64,000 nt of DNA. Origin: Streptococcus mitis (lineage in GTDB: Bacteria; Bacillota; Bacilli; Lactobacillales; Streptococcaceae). Positions 19,211 through 31,200 of the stretch are shown here, one piece after another. The translations under genes were made by a program, and so were the position numbers. Positions within the stretch are counted from its first letter, which is position 1. Every line of letters begins with the position of its first letter. The notes beneath the pieces were generated by a model. It worked only from the letters and a program-made list of their open reading frames with translations. It was not told where the DNA came from and ran no database searches. The stretch is taken from NCBI RefSeq assembly GCF_005144795.1, contig NZ_SWFJ01000001.1, forward strand, positions 62,001 to 126,000. The letters run 5' to 3'.

Positions 19211-19834
19211 TTAAAAGAAAACAAACATACTAATCACAAATAAAATATCTCGAATAATATGGCCATAAAATGAAATTTCTCTCTGAATAGATTTTGGGAA
19301 AATAAATCGTGCACATAGAAATCCCAAAACTATATAGACAAGAATTGAAGAAATCGTCAAGGGATTTCTCAAAAAAATAACAGTTGCCAAGATGGATAAC
19401 AATCCTGTTTTCTTCCTGTTCAGTAAATTTTCTAAATCACGATGGTATTTATCAAAAGGCAGAAAAATCCACATATCAATACCTAGTAAAAAAAAGAATG
19501 ACGGTAAAAAAAGATCAACCAAATCCTGCTGTAGTTTGTTGTGAATTTGGATACTTTCTGACAAAACCAGACAAGACGCTAACAAATTGACCACTAAAAG
19601 AATCGTATAAACCATCCAGACTTTCTTCTGAGAATGCAAAATGCTATGACGTTTCTGACCCGAGGTATGAAAGTAATTAATGCCAGCACAAAAGCCAGAA
19701 ATTCCGACTATGAGAATTAAAAAATATACATTAACTTGTCTTAAAGATAAAAATGTTTCCTTCCACAACAAACAACTTCCAAATAAAATTTGAACGACAG
19801 CTAATAATAATAAAACACGAATTGATTTCATCAT
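19211..19834 (-). CDS. Uncharacterised multi-pass membrane protein
   Basis: 207 aa, not recognised. About six hydrophobic segments: 5-22, 33-53, 74-93, 108-125, 143-160 and 186-206, separated by basic loops (GQKRHSILHSQKKV, FDKYHRDLENLLNRKKTG). GGAG/GAAGG precedes the start. No catalytic motif is visible. It stands alone between tsaE and ndk. Confidence 0.7.
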   Translation of the reverse strand: MMKSIRVLLLLAVVQILFGSCLLWKETFLSLRQVNVYFLILIVGISGFCAGINYFHTSGQKRHSILHSQKKVWMVYTILLVVNLLASCLVLSESIQIHNKLQQDLVDLFLPSFFFLLGIDMWIFLPFDKYHRDLENLLNRKKTGLLSILATVIFLRNPLTISSILVYIVLGFLCARFIFPKSIQREISFYGHIIRDILFVISMFVFF

Positions 19835-19930
19835 TTCCTTCTCCTCCCTAAATGAAATTATACTCTGATAGGATTAGAAAATAATAATGACCCCTAAAAT
19901 GTCACATTCAGACGCTGAACGGTACAAAAA

Positions 19931-19955
19931 AACAGCTCCATTGCAATAGAACTGT
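19931..19955 (-). terminator. ndk terminator
   Basis: Near-palindromic stem with outer arms AACAG/CTGTT followed by TTTTTTT on the minus strand. Confidence 0.85.
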
Positions 19956-19967
19956 TCTTGCACTTAT

Positions 19968-20387
19968 TTAATTCTCAAACCAAAGAGCAATTTCTCTCTT
20001 AGCTGACTCTTCTGAATCTGAACCATGTACAACATTTTGGATAGGTTGATTTTCACTAGCAGCTTTTGCAAAATCACCTCGAATAGTTCCTGGTAAAGCT
20101 TCTTCTGGACGAGTCGCACCCATCATAGTCCGCCAAGTTTCAATTACTTTGGGACCAGAAATGATACCTACAAGAACCGGTCCTGAAGTCATAAATTCAC
20201 GAATCGGTGGGTAAAAACTTTGACCAACCAAGTCCTGATAGTGCTGATCAATTAACCCTTCTGAAACCTTTGTACGCAACTCCAATTTTTCGATTGTAAA
20301 TCCACGTTGTTCGATGCGTTTCAACACCTCACCCACTAATCCTCTTTTTACACCGTCTGGTTTAATGATAAAAAATGTTTGTTCCAT
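19968..20387 (-). CDS. ndk: Nucleoside diphosphate kinase
   Basis: 139 aa cytoplasmic enzyme that equilibrates nucleoside di- and triphosphates by a phosphohistidine. The start [20 protein letters not shown], the [18 protein letters not shown] motif and catalytic H121 in [12 protein letters not shown] are all intact. AAAGGAG precedes the ATG. Own terminator at 19931-19955. Confidence 0.97.
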   Translation of the reverse strand: MEQTFFIIKPDGVKRGLVGEVLKRIEQRGFTIEKLELRTKVSEGLIDQHYQDLVGQSFYPPIREFMTSGPVLVGIISGPKVIETWRTMMGATRPEEALPGTIRGDFAKAASENQPIQNVVHGSDSEESAKREIALWFEN

Positions 20388-20467
20388 ACCCGTCTCCTTT
20401 GTCAGCTTCTTTCTTTTATTTTACCACATTTCATAGAAAAATGGAGAAAGTTTTCAGAAAATAGAAA

Positions 20468-20485
20468 GAGAACCCGAAGGCTCTC
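20468..20485 (-). terminator. rpoC terminator
   Basis: GAGAGCC-TTCG-GGTTCTC hairpin with a stable tetraloop, then TTTCTATTTT on the minus strand. Confidence 0.85.
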
Positions 20486-20495
20486 TCATTCTCTT

Positions 20496-23400
20496 TTATT
20501 CTACTGTTTCTTCCACAGTTTCAACGACAGTATCCACAACTACTTCTGTTGTTTCTTCATTTCCTTCTTCCTCTACTGGAGGATTAAGGTATTCTTCTTC
20601 GTTGATAGCTTGTGGTTCAAGGTTACGGTAACGGGCCATACCAGTACCTGCTGGGATGATCTTACCGATGATAACATTTTCTTTAAGTCCAAGGAGATGG
20701 TCTTTCTTACCACGGATAGCTGCGTCAGTAAGGACACGAGTTGTTTCCTGGAAGGAAGCCGCTGACAAGAAACTGTTTGTTTCAAGTGAGGCTTTGGTAA
20801 TTCCCATAAGAACTGGGCGACCTGTCGCTGGAACTCCACCTGCGATAAGAACATCTTTGTTGGCATCTGTAAAGTCATTGATATCCATGAGGGTACCCAT
20901 GAGAAGATCTGTGTCACCTGGATCCATGACACGAACTTTACGGATCATTTGACGCACCATTACCTCGATGTGTTTGTCACCGATTTCTACCCCTTGGCTA
21001 CGGTAAACTTTTTGCACTTCACCAAGAAGGTAAGTTTCAACTGACAAGACATCACGAACTGCAAGGAGACGTTTTGGTTGGATTGAACCTTCTGTAAGAG
21101 CAGCACCACGCGCTACTTGGTCTCCAACTTCAACACGCATACGAGCGGTAAATGGAACGACATATTCACCTTCGCCAGTTTCACCCTTAACAAAGACTTT
21201 CTTAGTACGAGTTGATGCATCTTCTTCGATAGCAGTAACTTGTCCTTTAACCTCTGTGATAACCGCTTCCCCTTTAGGATTGCGGGCTTCAAAGATTTCT
21301 TGAACACGAGGAAGACCCTGAGTGATATCGGTATTTGAGGCAACCCCACCCGTGTGGAAGGTACGCATTGTAAGCTGTGTACCAGGTTCCCCGATAGATT
21401 GGGCAGCGATTGTACCAACTGCTTCACCAACTTCAACCGCATCACCAGTCGCCAAGTTGATACCGTAACAGTGACGGCAGACACCGTGACGAGTGTTACA
21501 TGTAAATACGGAACGGATAGTCACTTCTTCCACACCAGCATTGACAATTTCACGCGCCTTGTCTTCTGTAATCAATTCATTTGGACCGATAATCACTGCA
21601 CCAGTTTCTGGATGTTTAACAGTTTTCTTAGTGTAACGACCATTGAGACGCTCCTCGAGAGACTCAATCATTTCTTTTCCTTCTGCGATAGAGCGGATCA
21701 AGAGACCACGGTCAGTTCCACAGTCGTCCTCACGGATGATAACATCTTGGGCAACGTCAACCAAACGACGAGTCAAGTAACCTGAGTCGGCTGTCTTAAG
21801 GGCCGTATCGGTCATACCTTTACGGGCACCGTGAGTTGAGAAGAACATTTCGAGTACTGACAAACCTTCGCGGAAGTTTGAAAGGATTGGCAATTCCATG
21901 ATACGTCCGTTCGGAGCAGCCATCAGACCACGCATACCGGCAAGCTGTGAGAAGTTTGAGATGTTACCACGGGCTCCAGAGTCCATCATCATAACGATTG
22001 GGTTCTTAGGATCTTGGTTGGCAATCAAACGTTTCTCTAGTTTTTCACGGGCAGCACGCCATTCAGCTGTAACAGCATTGTAACGCTCGTCGTCTGTGAT
22101 CATACCACGACGGAATTGTTTTGTGATTTGTTCTACACGTTTGTGTGATTCTTCAATGATTTCAGCCTTGTCATCAACGACTGGGATATCGGCAATACCC
22201 ACTGTCAATCCTGCAAGAGTTGAGTGGTGGTAACCGAGGTTCTTCATGCGGTCAAGTAGGGCAGAAGTTTCTGTCGTACGGAAACGTTTGAAGATTTCAG
22301 CGATGATATTTCCAAGGTTTTTCTTCTTGAATGGAGGGTTGAGTTCAAGATTGTTAATAGCTTCCTTGATATCTCCACCAAGTGGCAAGAAGTATTTAGC
22401 TGGAACGCCTTCTGTCAAGTTGGCATTGTTTGGTTCTTGCAAGTATGGTAGACCCTCTGGCATGATGTCGTTGAAGAGGATTTTACCAACTGTTGTAAGC
22501 AAGACCTTGTGTTTTTGCTCTTCTGTCCAAGGCTTGTTGAGGCTGTCTGTTGCGATACCAACACGTGAGTGGAGGTGAACATAACCATTACGGTAAGCCA
22601 TAACCGCTTCGTCACGGTCTTTGAAGACCATTCCTTCACCTTCACGACCAGCTTCTTCCATCGTCAAGTAGTAGTTACCCAAAACCATGTCCTGAGACGG
22701 AGTAACAACTGGTTTACCATCTTTGGGGTTCAAGATGTGCTCAGCAGCTAGCATCAAGATACGAGCTTCTGCTTGGGCTTCTTCTGAAAGCGGTACGTGG
22801 ATGGCCATTTGGTCCCCGTCAAAGTCGGCATTGTAGGCTTCACAGACAAGCGGGTGCAAGCGAAGGGCCTTACCATCAATCAAGACTGGCTCGAAGGCTT
22901 GGATACCCAAACGGTGAAGGGTCGGTGCGCGGTTCAAAAGCACTGGGTGTTCTTTAATCACTTCTTCAAGGATATCCCAGATACGCTCATCTCCGCGTTC
23001 CACCAAGCGTTTAGCAGCTTTGACGTTTTGCACGATATCACGGGCAACAATTTCACGCATCACGAATGGTTTAAAGAGCTCGATCGCCATTTCACGTGGC
23101 ACACCACATTGGTACATCTTAAGAGTTGGACCAACTGCGATAACAGAACGTCCTGAGAAGTCAACACGTTTACCGAGCAAGTTTTGACGGAAGCGTCCTT
23201 GTTTACCTTTAAGCATGTGGCTCAATGATTTCAGTGGACGGCTACCTGGTCCTGTGATTGGACGACCACGACGACCATTGTCAATCAAAGCGTCAACCGC
23301 TTCTTGAAGCATACGCTTCTCATTTTGAACGATGATACCTGGTGCATTCAACTCAAGCAAACGAGCCAAACGGTTGTTACGGTTGATAACACGGCGATAC

Positions 23401-24173
23401 AGGTCGTTCAAGTCAGATGAGGCAAAACGGCCACCATCCAACTGCAACATTGGACGAAGATCTGGTGGAATAACTGGAAGGATGTTGAGAATCATCCATT
23501 CAGGTTTGTTTCCAGACTTGTAAAAGGCATCCAAAACATCCAAACGACGGATTGCTTTGACACGTTTTTGTCCAGTCGCTGTTTTCAACTCTTCTTTGAG
23601 TTCAGCAATCTCTTTTTCAAGATCTACTTGTTTCAAGAGGTCTTGGATAGCTTCAGCACCCATCTTGGCAACGAATGATCCATAACCATATTCACGCAAG
23701 CGCTCTCGGTATTCGCGCTCTGTCATGATAGACTTGTGCTCAAGTGGTGTATCCTTTGGATCAATCACCACATAAGCCGCAAAGTAGATAACTTCCTCGA
23801 GGGCACGAGGGCTCATATCAAGGGTCAAGCCCATACGGCTTGGAATCCCCTTGAAGTACCAGATGTGAGATACAGGAGCTTTCAATTCGATGTGCCCCAT
23901 ACGCTCACGACGAACTTTCGTACGCGTTACTTCAACCCCACAACGGTCACAAACAATTCCTCTGTAGCGAATGCGTTTGTATTTACCACAAGCACATTCC
24001 CAGTCTTTTGTAGGACCAAAGATAACTTCATCAAATAGTCCTTCACGTTCTGGTTTCAAGGTACGGTAATTGATTGTTTCAGGTTTTTTGACTTCTCCAT
24101 AAGACCATGAACGGACTTTACTTGGAGAAGCTAGGGTGATTTGCATACTTTTAAAACGATTTACATCAACCAC
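20496..24173 (-). CDS. rpoC: RNA polymerase subunit beta'
   Basis: 1225 aa. Starts [20 protein letters not shown]; the N-terminal zinc ribbon is [20 protein letters not shown], the catalytic Mg-binding loop is NADFDGDQM, and the second zinc site region is [20 protein letters not shown]. The tail is acidic and Glu/Thr/Val-rich ([16 protein letters not shown]). It follows rpoB after 32 bases and shares its promoter. No disruption seen. Confidence 0.98.
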   Translation of the reverse strand: MVDVNRFKSMQITLASPSKVRSWSYGEVKKPETINYRTLKPEREGLFDEVIFGPTKDWECACGKYKRIRYRGIVCDRCGVEVTRTKVRRERMGHIELKAPVSHIWYFKGIPSRMGLTLDMSPRALEEVIYFAAYVVIDPKDTPLEHKSIMTEREYRERLREYGYGSFVAKMGAEAIQDLLKQVDLEKEIAELKEELKTATGQKRVKAIRRLDVLDAFYKSGNKPEWMILNILPVIPPDLRPMLQLDGGRFASSDLNDLYRRVINRNNRLARLLELNAPGIIVQNEKRMLQEAVDALIDNGRRGRPITGPGSRPLKSLSHMLKGKQGRFRQNLLGKRVDFSGRSVIAVGPTLKMYQCGVPREMAIELFKPFVMREIVARDIVQNVKAAKRLVERGDERIWDILEEVIKEHPVLLNRAPTLHRLGIQAFEPVLIDGKALRLHPLVCEAYNADFDGDQMAIHVPLSEEAQAEARILMLAAEHILNPKDGKPVVTPSQDMVLGNYYLTMEEAGREGEGMVFKDRDEAVMAYRNGYVHLHSRVGIATDSLNKPWTEEQKHKVLLTTVGKILFNDIMPEGLPYLQEPNNANLTEGVPAKYFLPLGGDIKEAINNLELNPPFKKKNLGNIIAEIFKRFRTTETSALLDRMKNLGYHHSTLAGLTVGIADIPVVDDKAEIIEESHKRVEQITKQFRRGMITDDERYNAVTAEWRAAREKLEKRLIANQDPKNPIVMMMDSGARGNISNFSQLAGMRGLMAAPNGRIMELPILSNFREGLSVLEMFFSTHGARKGMTDTALKTADSGYLTRRLVDVAQDVIIREDDCGTDRGLLIRSIAEGKEMIESLEERLNGRYTKKTVKHPETGAVIIGPNELITEDKAREIVNAGVEEVTIRSVFTCNTRHGVCRHCYGINLATGDAVEVGEAVGTIAAQSIGEPGTQLTMRTFHTGGVASNTDITQGLPRVQEIFEARNPKGEAVITEVKGQVTAIEEDASTRTKKVFVKGETGEGEYVVPFTARMRVEVGDQVARGAALTEGSIQPKRLLAVRDVLSVETYLLGEVQKVYRSQGVEIGDKHIEVMVRQMIRKVRVMDPGDTDLLMGTLMDINDFTDANKDVLIAGGVPATGRPVLMGITKASLETNSFLSAASFQETTRVLTDAAIRGKKDHLLGLKENVIIGKIIPAGTGMARYRNLEPQAINEEEYLNPPVEEEGNEETTEVVVDTVVETVEETVE

Positions 24174-24205
24174 TATTTCTTCCCTTTCTATTCTAAGTGA
24201 ACTGC

Positions 24206-27200
24206 TTATTCTTCAGCAGCTTCTTCTGTTGCTTCCACTTTTGCTTCTTTCTCAGCTTCTTCAGCTTCAAAGGCTGCTTTAGCCTCTTGGGCTGCTTTTT
24301 CGCGGGCTTTTTCAAGGTCATCTACGTGGATGACATCTTCGTCCATTCCTTCATCCAAGTCGCGAAGTTCCACTTCTTGGTCATCTTCGTCTAGGACACG
24401 CATGTCTAGACCAAGAGATTGCAATTCTTTGACAAGAACTCGGAAGGATTCTGGAACACCTGGTTTTGGAATTGGTTTTCCTTTTGTAATAGCTTCATAA
24501 GCTTTCAAACGTCCGTTGATATCGTCAGACTTGTAAGTCAAGATTTCTTGAAGAACATTTGACGCACCGTAGGCTTCAAGAGCCCAAACCTCCATCTCAC
24601 CGAAACGTTGTCCACCAAACTGAGCTTTACCTCCGAGTGGTTGTTGGGTAACAGTTGAGTATGGCCCGACTGAACGAGCGTGCAATTTATCGTCAACCAT
24701 GTGGTGGAGTTTAATCATGTACATGACTCCGACAGAAACACGGTTATCAAACGGCTCCCCAGTACGTCCATCGTAAAGGATTGTTTTGGCATCGCTATCC
24801 ATACCTGCTTCTTTAACGGTTGACCAAAGATCTTCAGAACTTGCTCCGTCAAAGACTGGTGTTGCAATGTGGATACCCAGAGTACGAGCAGCCATACCAA
24901 GGTGGAGCTCCATAACCTGACCGATATTCATACGTGATGGCACCCCAAGTGGGTTCAACATGATATCGACTGGAGTTCCATCTGGAAGGTAAGGCATGTC
25001 TTCTACAGGAACGATACGAGAGACAACCCCTTTATTTCCGTGACGTCCGGCCATCTTATCTCCGACCTTGATCTTACGTTTTTGAGCGATGTAGACGCGA
25101 ACCAGCATATTAACACCTGATTGCAACTCATCTCCATTTGCACGTGTAAAGATCTTAACATCACGAACGACACCATCGGCACCGTGTGGTACACGAAGAG
25201 AAGTGTCACGTACTTCACGAGATTTGTCTCCGAAGATAGCGTGCAAGAGGCGTTCTTCAGCTGAAAGATCTTTCTCACCCTTAGGTGTTACTTTACCTAC
25301 AAGGATATCGCCTTCTTTAACCTCAGCACCGATACGGATAATACCCATTTCGTCAAGGTCTTTGAGGGCATCTTCACCAACGTTTGGAATTTCACGAGTA
25401 ATTTCTTCAGGCCCAAGCTTTGTATCGCGCGTTTCTGATTCGTATTCTTCAAGGTGAACAGATGTATAAACATCGTCTTTGACCAAGCGTTCGCTCATGA
25501 TAACGGCATCCTCGAAGTTATAACCTTCCCATGTCATGTAGGCAACGATTGGATTTTGTCCAAGCGCCATTTCTCCATTTTCCATAGAAGGCCCGTCAGC
25601 GATGAAATCGCCTTTTTCAACGACATCACCAACTTTTACGAGCGTACGTTGGTTGTAAGCAGTACCTGAGTTTGAACGACGGAATTTTTGGATGTGGTAA
25701 ATGTCCAATGAACCATCTTCACGGCGTACTTCTACCTTGTCAGCATCTGCATAAGTAACTTTACCATCATACTGAGCAATCACAGCCGCTCCAGAATCGT
25801 GGGCTGCCTGGTATTCCATACCAGTACCAACGTAAGGTGCTTTTGGATCAATCAATGGCACAGCCTGACGTTGCATGTTGGCTCCCATGAGGGCACGGTT
25901 GGAGTCATCGTTTTCCAAGAAAGGAATACATGCTGTCGCAACGGCAACTACCTGTTTTGGAGATACGTCCATGTAGTCAACAACGTTAGCTGGATACTCT
26001 TGGTTGACCCCTTGGTGACGTCCCATGACAACTTTTTCAGCAAAGGTTCCATCTTCGTTAAGACGAGAATTAGCCTGTGCTACAGTAAATTCATCTTCTT
26101 CATCGGCTGTCAACCAAACGATTTCGTTTGTGACAACACCTGTTTCACGGTCAACTTTACGGTATGGTGTTTGAACAAAACCATATTTATTTAAGTGCCC
26201 GTAAGATGACAAGTTATTGATCAAACCGATGTTAGGTCCTTCAGGTGTCTCGATTGGACACATACGACCATAGTGAGTGTAGTGCACGTCACGTACTTCA
26301 TATCCTGCGCGGTCACGTGTCAAACCACCAGGTCCTAAGGCTGACAAACGGCGTTTGTGAGACAACTCAGAAAGCGGGTTGTGTTGGTCCATGAACTGTG
26401 ACAACTGTGATGAACCAAAGAATTCTTTAACCGCAGCTGTTACAGGACGGATATTGATGATTTGTTGTGGTGTCAAGACTTCGTTATCTTGAACAGACAT
26501 ACGTTCACGGACATTACGTTCCATACGAGAAAGTCCAAGGCGTACTTGGTTGGCAAGCAGTTCACCAACGGCACGGATACGACGGTTTCCAAGGTGGTCG
26601 ATATCGTCTACACGGCCAAGTCCTTCAGCCAAGTTGAGGAAATAGCTCATTTCAGCAAGGATATCTGCAGGAGTAACGATACGAACCTTGTCATCTGGAT
26701 TAGCATTACCGATGATCGTTACAACACGGTCTGGATCAGTTGGTGCAACAACCTTGAATTTTTGAAGAACAACTGGCTCAGTCACAACCGCTGCATCATT
26801 TGGAATGTAAACAATCTTGTTCAAATCACCATCCAAATGGCTTTCAATACTTTCAATCACGCTACGAGTCATGATTGTACCAGCTTCTACCAAGATTTCT
26901 CCAGTTTCAGGATCTACCAATGGCTCCGCAATGGTTTGGTTGAGCAAACGTGTTTTAACATTGAGTTTTTTATTGATCTTGTAACGACCAACTGCTGCTA
27001 GGTCATAGCGACGTGGGTCAAAGAAACGAGCCACAAGCAAGCTACGTGAACTTTCAGCAGTCTTAGGCTCACCTGGACGAAGGCGTTCGTAAATTTCTTT
27101 CAAAGCTTCGTCGGTACGAGAGTCCATTGGGTTCTTGTGGATATCTTTTTCAACAGTGTTGCGAACCAATTCGCTATCACCAAAGATATCAAAGATTTCA

Positions 27201-27814
27201 TCATCACCTGAGAAACCAAGCGCACGAACCAATGTCGTAAATGGAATCTTACGAGTACGGTCGATACGAGTGTAGGCGATATCTTTTGAGTCACTTTCAA
27301 GTTCCAACCAAGCTCCACGGTTAGGGATGACAGTTGAACCGTAGCCCACTTTACCGTTTTTATCAACTTTATCGTTAAAGTAAACACCTGGTGAGCGGAC
27401 CAACTGAGATACGATGATACGTTCACCACCATTGATGATGAAAGTACCCATTTCTGTCATGATTGGGAAATCACCAAAGAAAACTTCTTGAGTTTTGATT
27501 TCGCCTGTTTCTTTATTGATCAAGCGGAAGGTTACAAAAATTGGTGCTGAGTAGCTAGCATCGTGGATACGAGCCTCTTCTAGCGTGTATTTTGGTTCCT
27601 TGATTTCATATCCAACAAATTCCAACTCCATTGTGTCTGTGAAGTTTGAAATTGGCAATACATCTTCAAACACTTCCTTAAGACCATGGTCTAGGAAATC
27701 TTTGAATGAGTCAGTTTGAATTTCAATCAAATTTGGTAAGTCAAGAACTTCTTTGATTCTTGAAAAACTACGACGGGTACGATGTTTCCCGTATTGAACG
27801 TCATGTCCTGCCAA
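24206..27814 (-). CDS. rpoB: RNA polymerase subunit beta
   Basis: 1202 aa when started at the TTG at 27814 (read as [20 protein letters not shown]); AAAGGAG lies 7 bases before this TTG, whereas an in-frame ATG 13 codons upstream has no ribosome binding site. The rifampicin region reads [20 protein letters not shown] then [10 protein letters not shown], with the usual susceptible residues at the Asp, His and Ser hot-spots. The C-terminus is a Glu/Ala-rich extension. The long leader (about 245 bases) contains an intrinsic-terminator-like hairpin. Confidence 0.97.
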   Translation of the reverse strand: MAGHDVQYGKHRTRRSFSRIKEVLDLPNLIEIQTDSFKDFLDHGLKEVFEDVLPISNFTDTMELEFVGYEIKEPKYTLEEARIHDASYSAPIFVTFRLINKETGEIKTQEVFFGDFPIMTEMGTFIINGGERIIVSQLVRSPGVYFNDKVDKNGKVGYGSTVIPNRGAWLELESDSKDIAYTRIDRTRKIPFTTLVRALGFSGDDEIFDIFGDSELVRNTVEKDIHKNPMDSRTDEALKEIYERLRPGEPKTAESSRSLLVARFFDPRRYDLAAVGRYKINKKLNVKTRLLNQTIAEPLVDPETGEILVEAGTIMTRSVIESIESHLDGDLNKIVYIPNDAAVVTEPVVLQKFKVVAPTDPDRVVTIIGNANPDDKVRIVTPADILAEMSYFLNLAEGLGRVDDIDHLGNRRIRAVGELLANQVRLGLSRMERNVRERMSVQDNEVLTPQQIINIRPVTAAVKEFFGSSQLSQFMDQHNPLSELSHKRRLSALGPGGLTRDRAGYEVRDVHYTHYGRMCPIETPEGPNIGLINNLSSYGHLNKYGFVQTPYRKVDRETGVVTNEIVWLTADEEDEFTVAQANSRLNEDGTFAEKVVMGRHQGVNQEYPANVVDYMDVSPKQVVAVATACIPFLENDDSNRALMGANMQRQAVPLIDPKAPYVGTGMEYQAAHDSGAAVIAQYDGKVTYADADKVEVRREDGSLDIYHIQKFRRSNSGTAYNQRTLVKVGDVVEKGDFIADGPSMENGEMALGQNPIVAYMTWEGYNFEDAVIMSERLVKDDVYTSVHLEEYESETRDTKLGPEEITREIPNVGEDALKDLDEMGIIRIGAEVKEGDILVGKVTPKGEKDLSAEERLLHAIFGDKSREVRDTSLRVPHGADGVVRDVKIFTRANGDELQSGVNMLVRVYIAQKRKIKVGDKMAGRHGNKGVVSRIVPVEDMPYLPDGTPVDIMLNPLGVPSRMNIGQVMELHLGMAARTLGIHIATPVFDGASSEDLWSTVKEAGMDSDAKTILYDGRTGEPFDNRVSVGVMYMIKLHHMVDDKLHARSVGPYSTVTQQPLGGKAQFGGQRFGEMEVWALEAYGASNVLQEILTYKSDDINGRLKAYEAITKGKPIPKPGVPESFRVLVKELQSLGLDMRVLDEDDQEVELRDLDEGMDEDVIHVDDLEKAREKAAQEAKAAFEAEEAEKEAKVEATEEAAEE

Positions 27815-27954
27815 GATGATTCTCCTTTGTAAATAAGTTCCAAGCCTTGTCAATCAGGCTTTTCTAATCGTCATATGGTTTTAAAAACCCCTATCACCGT
27901 GTCCTCTTGATGAATTTTCAGAATCTTTAAATCTTTGTTACAAGTACTCAAAAT

Positions 27955-28012
27955 CCTGAAAAAAAGCACAAAAAGAGCAGCTAAATCTGACTTTTTCAGA
28001 AGATTTAACTGC
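27955..28012 (-). terminator. Terminator-like attenuator in the rpoB leader
   Basis: Twelve-base arms GCAGTTAAATCT and AGATTTAGCTGC (28012-28001 and 27988-27977; one T-G pair) followed on the minus strand by TCTTTTTGTGCTTTTTTTC. It lies about 55 bases downstream of the predicted start of transcription and about 160 bases before rpoB. Since the only other gene here reads away on the plus strand, it can only act on the rpoB transcript. Confidence 0.65.
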
Positions 28013-28020
28013 TGTGAGCC

Positions 28021-28044
28021 TTGTCTGGACAATATTTCAGACAA
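28021..28044 (-). other. 5' stem-loop in the rpoB leader
   Basis: Perfect 7-bp inverted repeat TTGTCTG / CAGACAA with a 10-base loop, directly upstream of the attenuator hairpin in the rpoB leader RNA. Confidence 0.5.
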
Positions 28045-28068
28045 AACCTACGACAAATGATTATTTAT

Positions 28069-28097
28069 ATTATACCCTATTTAGCCAGATTTTTCAA
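28069..28097 (-). promoter_or_regulatory. rpoBC promoter
   Basis: -35 TTGAAA (28097-28092), 17-bp spacer, -10 TATAAT (28074-28069). Strong sigma-A type promoter, 255 bases before the rpoB start. Confidence 0.8.
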
Positions 28098-28193
28098 GGA
28101 GATTGACGAATTTTTGACAAAATCTTTTCCTATAAGGAAGACTGGCTGAATCATAACAAAATTTGTTGCGATTTTTCTTTTAGTTTAATTTTA

Positions 28194-28231
28194 GGAAAAC
28201 GCTTGCATATTGTTTTACTACGTGCTATACT
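28194..28231 (+). promoter_or_regulatory. Pullulanase promoter with catabolite-responsive element
   Basis: -35 TTGCAT (28203-28208), 17-bp spacer, -10 TATACT (28226-28231). GGAAAACGCTTGCA (28194-28207) matches 13 of 14 positions of the CcpA cre consensus and overlaps the -35, predicting glucose repression by exclusion of RNA polymerase. Confidence 0.75.
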
Positions 28232-28262
28232 GATAAAGAAATTCATTTATAGGAGATTGATT

Positions 28263-31200
28263 ATGAAAAGAACACCATCTCACACTGAGAAAAAAATGGT
28301 TTACAGCATCCGTTCCCTCAAAAATGGAACTGGTTCTGTCCTTATTGGAGCAAGCCTTGTCCTGCTTGCCATGGCTACACCAACTATCTCAGCAAACGAA
28401 AATACTACAAGCAATAAGGGAACTAGTAATGAAACTACTACTGCCCTTGCACAACCTCTTACTGATACAGTAGTTAACTCTGGTAAGAACGAAAGTGATA
28501 TTTCTTCGCCTAATAATGCAAACGCTTCCCTAGAGAAAACAGAAGAAAAACCTGCAACAGAGGCAACCACTCCTGCTGCAACCCCAGCCGATTCAGCACC
28601 ACAAACCGGGCAAGATCGTTCAAGTGAACCAACTACTTCTACGAGTCCAGTAACAAATGAAACTAAAGCAGAAGAGCCAATCGAAGACAACTACTTCCGT
28701 ATCCATGTCAAAAAACTTCCTGAAGAAAACAAGGATGCTCAAGGGCTATGGACTTGGGACGATGTTGAAAAACCATCTGAAAATTGGCCAAACGGAGCCT
28801 TGTCCTTCAAGGATGCCAAAAAAGATGACTATGGCTATTACCTAGATATCAAATTAAAGGGAGAGCAAGCCAAGAAAATTAGCTTCCTCATCAATAATAC
28901 AGCTGGGAAAAATCTGACCGGCGATAAATCGGTAGAAAAACTGGCACCAAAGATGAATGAGGCTTGGTTGGACCAAGATTACAAGATTTTCTCTTACGAA
29001 CCACAACCTGCAGGAACTATCCGTGTCAACTACTACCGCACAGATGGAAATTATGACAAGAAATCTCTCTGGTACTGGGGAGATGTAAAGGAGCCAAGTA
29101 GTGGTGAATGGCCAAATGGAACAGACTTTACTGCCACAGGCAAATATGGTCGCTATATCGATATTCCACTCAAAGATGCAGCTAAAGACCTTGGATTTTT
29201 ATTACTAGACAGAAACAAACAAGGAGACGATGTGAAAATCCGTAAAGAAGATTATAAGTTCACAGATTTGAAAAATCATAGCCAAATCTTCCTCAAAGAC
29301 GATGACGAATCAATCTACACAAATCCATACTACGTTCATGATATCCGTATGACAGGGGCTCAGCACGTAGGAACTTCTAGCATTGAAAGTAGTTTTTCAA
29401 CACTAGTCGGTGCTAAAAAAGAAGATATCCTCAAGCACTCCAACATCACTAATCACCTAGGAAACAAGGTAACTATCACCGATGTTGCAATCGATGAAGC
29501 TGGTAAAAAAGTGACCTACAGCGGAGATTTCTCTGACACAAAACATCCATATACTGTTAGCTACAATTCCGACCAACTCACTACCAAAACAAGCTGGCGC
29601 CTTAAAGATGAGACTTACAGCTATGATGGCAAACTTGGAGCTGACCTCAAAGAAGAAGGAAAACAAGTTGATTTAACCCTTTGGTCACCAAGTGCTGATA
29701 AGGTTTCTGTTGTTGTCTACGACAAAAATGACCCTAACAAAGTGGTTGGAACTGTCGCTCTTGAAAAAGGTGAAAAGGGAACCTGGAAACAAACTCTAGA
29801 TAGCACAAACAAATTAGGCATCACAGATTTCACTGGCTACTATTATCAATACCAAATCGAGCGTCAGGGTAAAACTGTTCTTGCACTCGATCCTTACGCT
29901 AAATCCCTCGCTGCTTGGAATAGTGACGATGCTAAGATTGACGATGCCCATAAAGTGGCTAAAGCCGCCTTTGTAGATCCAGCCAAACTAGGACCTCAAG
30001 ACTTGACTTATGGTAAGATTCACAACTTCAAGACTCGTGAAGATGCCGTTATCTACGAAGCTCATGTGCGTGACTTCACTTCAGATCCGGCCATTGCAAA
30101 AGATTTGACCAAACCATTTGGTACTTTTGAAGCCTTTATTGAAAAACTAGACTATCTCAAAGACTTGGGGGTAACCCACATCCAGCTCCTTCCAGTCTTA
30201 TCTTACTACTTTGTCAATGAATTGAAAAACCATGAACGCTTGTCTGACTATGCTTCAAGCAACAGCAACTATAACTGGGGATATGATCCTCAAAACTACT
30301 TCTCCTTGACTGGTATGTATTCAAGCGATCCTAAAAATCCAGAAAAACGAATCGCAGAATTTAAAAACCTCATCAACGAAATCCACAAACGTGGCATGGG
30401 AGCTATCCTAGATGTCGTTTATAACCATACAGCCAAGGTCGATATCTTTGAAGATTTAGAGCCAAACTACTACCACTTTATGGATGCTGACGGAACACCT
30501 CGAACTAGCTTTGGTGGTGGACGCTTGGGGACAACCCACCATATGACCAAACGGCTCCTAGTTGACTCTATCAAATATCTAGTTGATACCTACAAAGTTG
30601 ATGGCTTCCGTTTCGATATGATGGGAGACCATGATGCCGCTTCTATCGAAGAAGCGTACAAGGCTGCACGCGCCCTCAATCCAAACCTCATCATGCTTGG
30701 TGAAGGTTGGAGAACCTATGCTGGTGATGAAAACATGCCTACTAAAGCTGCTGACCAAGATTGGATGAAACATACCGATACTGTCGCTGTCTTTTCAGAT
30801 GACATCCGTAACAACCTCAAGTCTGGCTATCCAAACGAAGGCCAACCTGCCTTTATCACAGGTGGCAAGCGAGATATCAACACTATCTTTAAAAATCTGA
30901 TTGCTCAACCAACCAACTTTGAAGCTGACAGCCCTGGAGATGTCATCCAATACATCGCAGCCCATGATAACTTGACCCTCTTTGATATCATTGCCCAGTC
31001 TATCAAAAAAGACCCAAGCAAGGCTGAGAACTATGCTGAAATCCATCGTCGTTTGCGACTTGGAAACCTCATGGTCTTGACAGCTCAAGGAACTCCATTT
31101 ATCCACTCTGGTCAGGAATATGGACGTACCAAACAATTCCGTGATCCAGCCTACAAGACTCCAGTAGCAGAGGATAAGGTTCCAAACAAATCTCACTTGT

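Noticed and set aside
20573..27432. Many long frames opposite or out of frame with rpoB and rpoC
   Set aside because: They lie entirely within two conserved genes, lack ribosome binding sites and show no recognisable domains; they follow from codon bias on the other strand.
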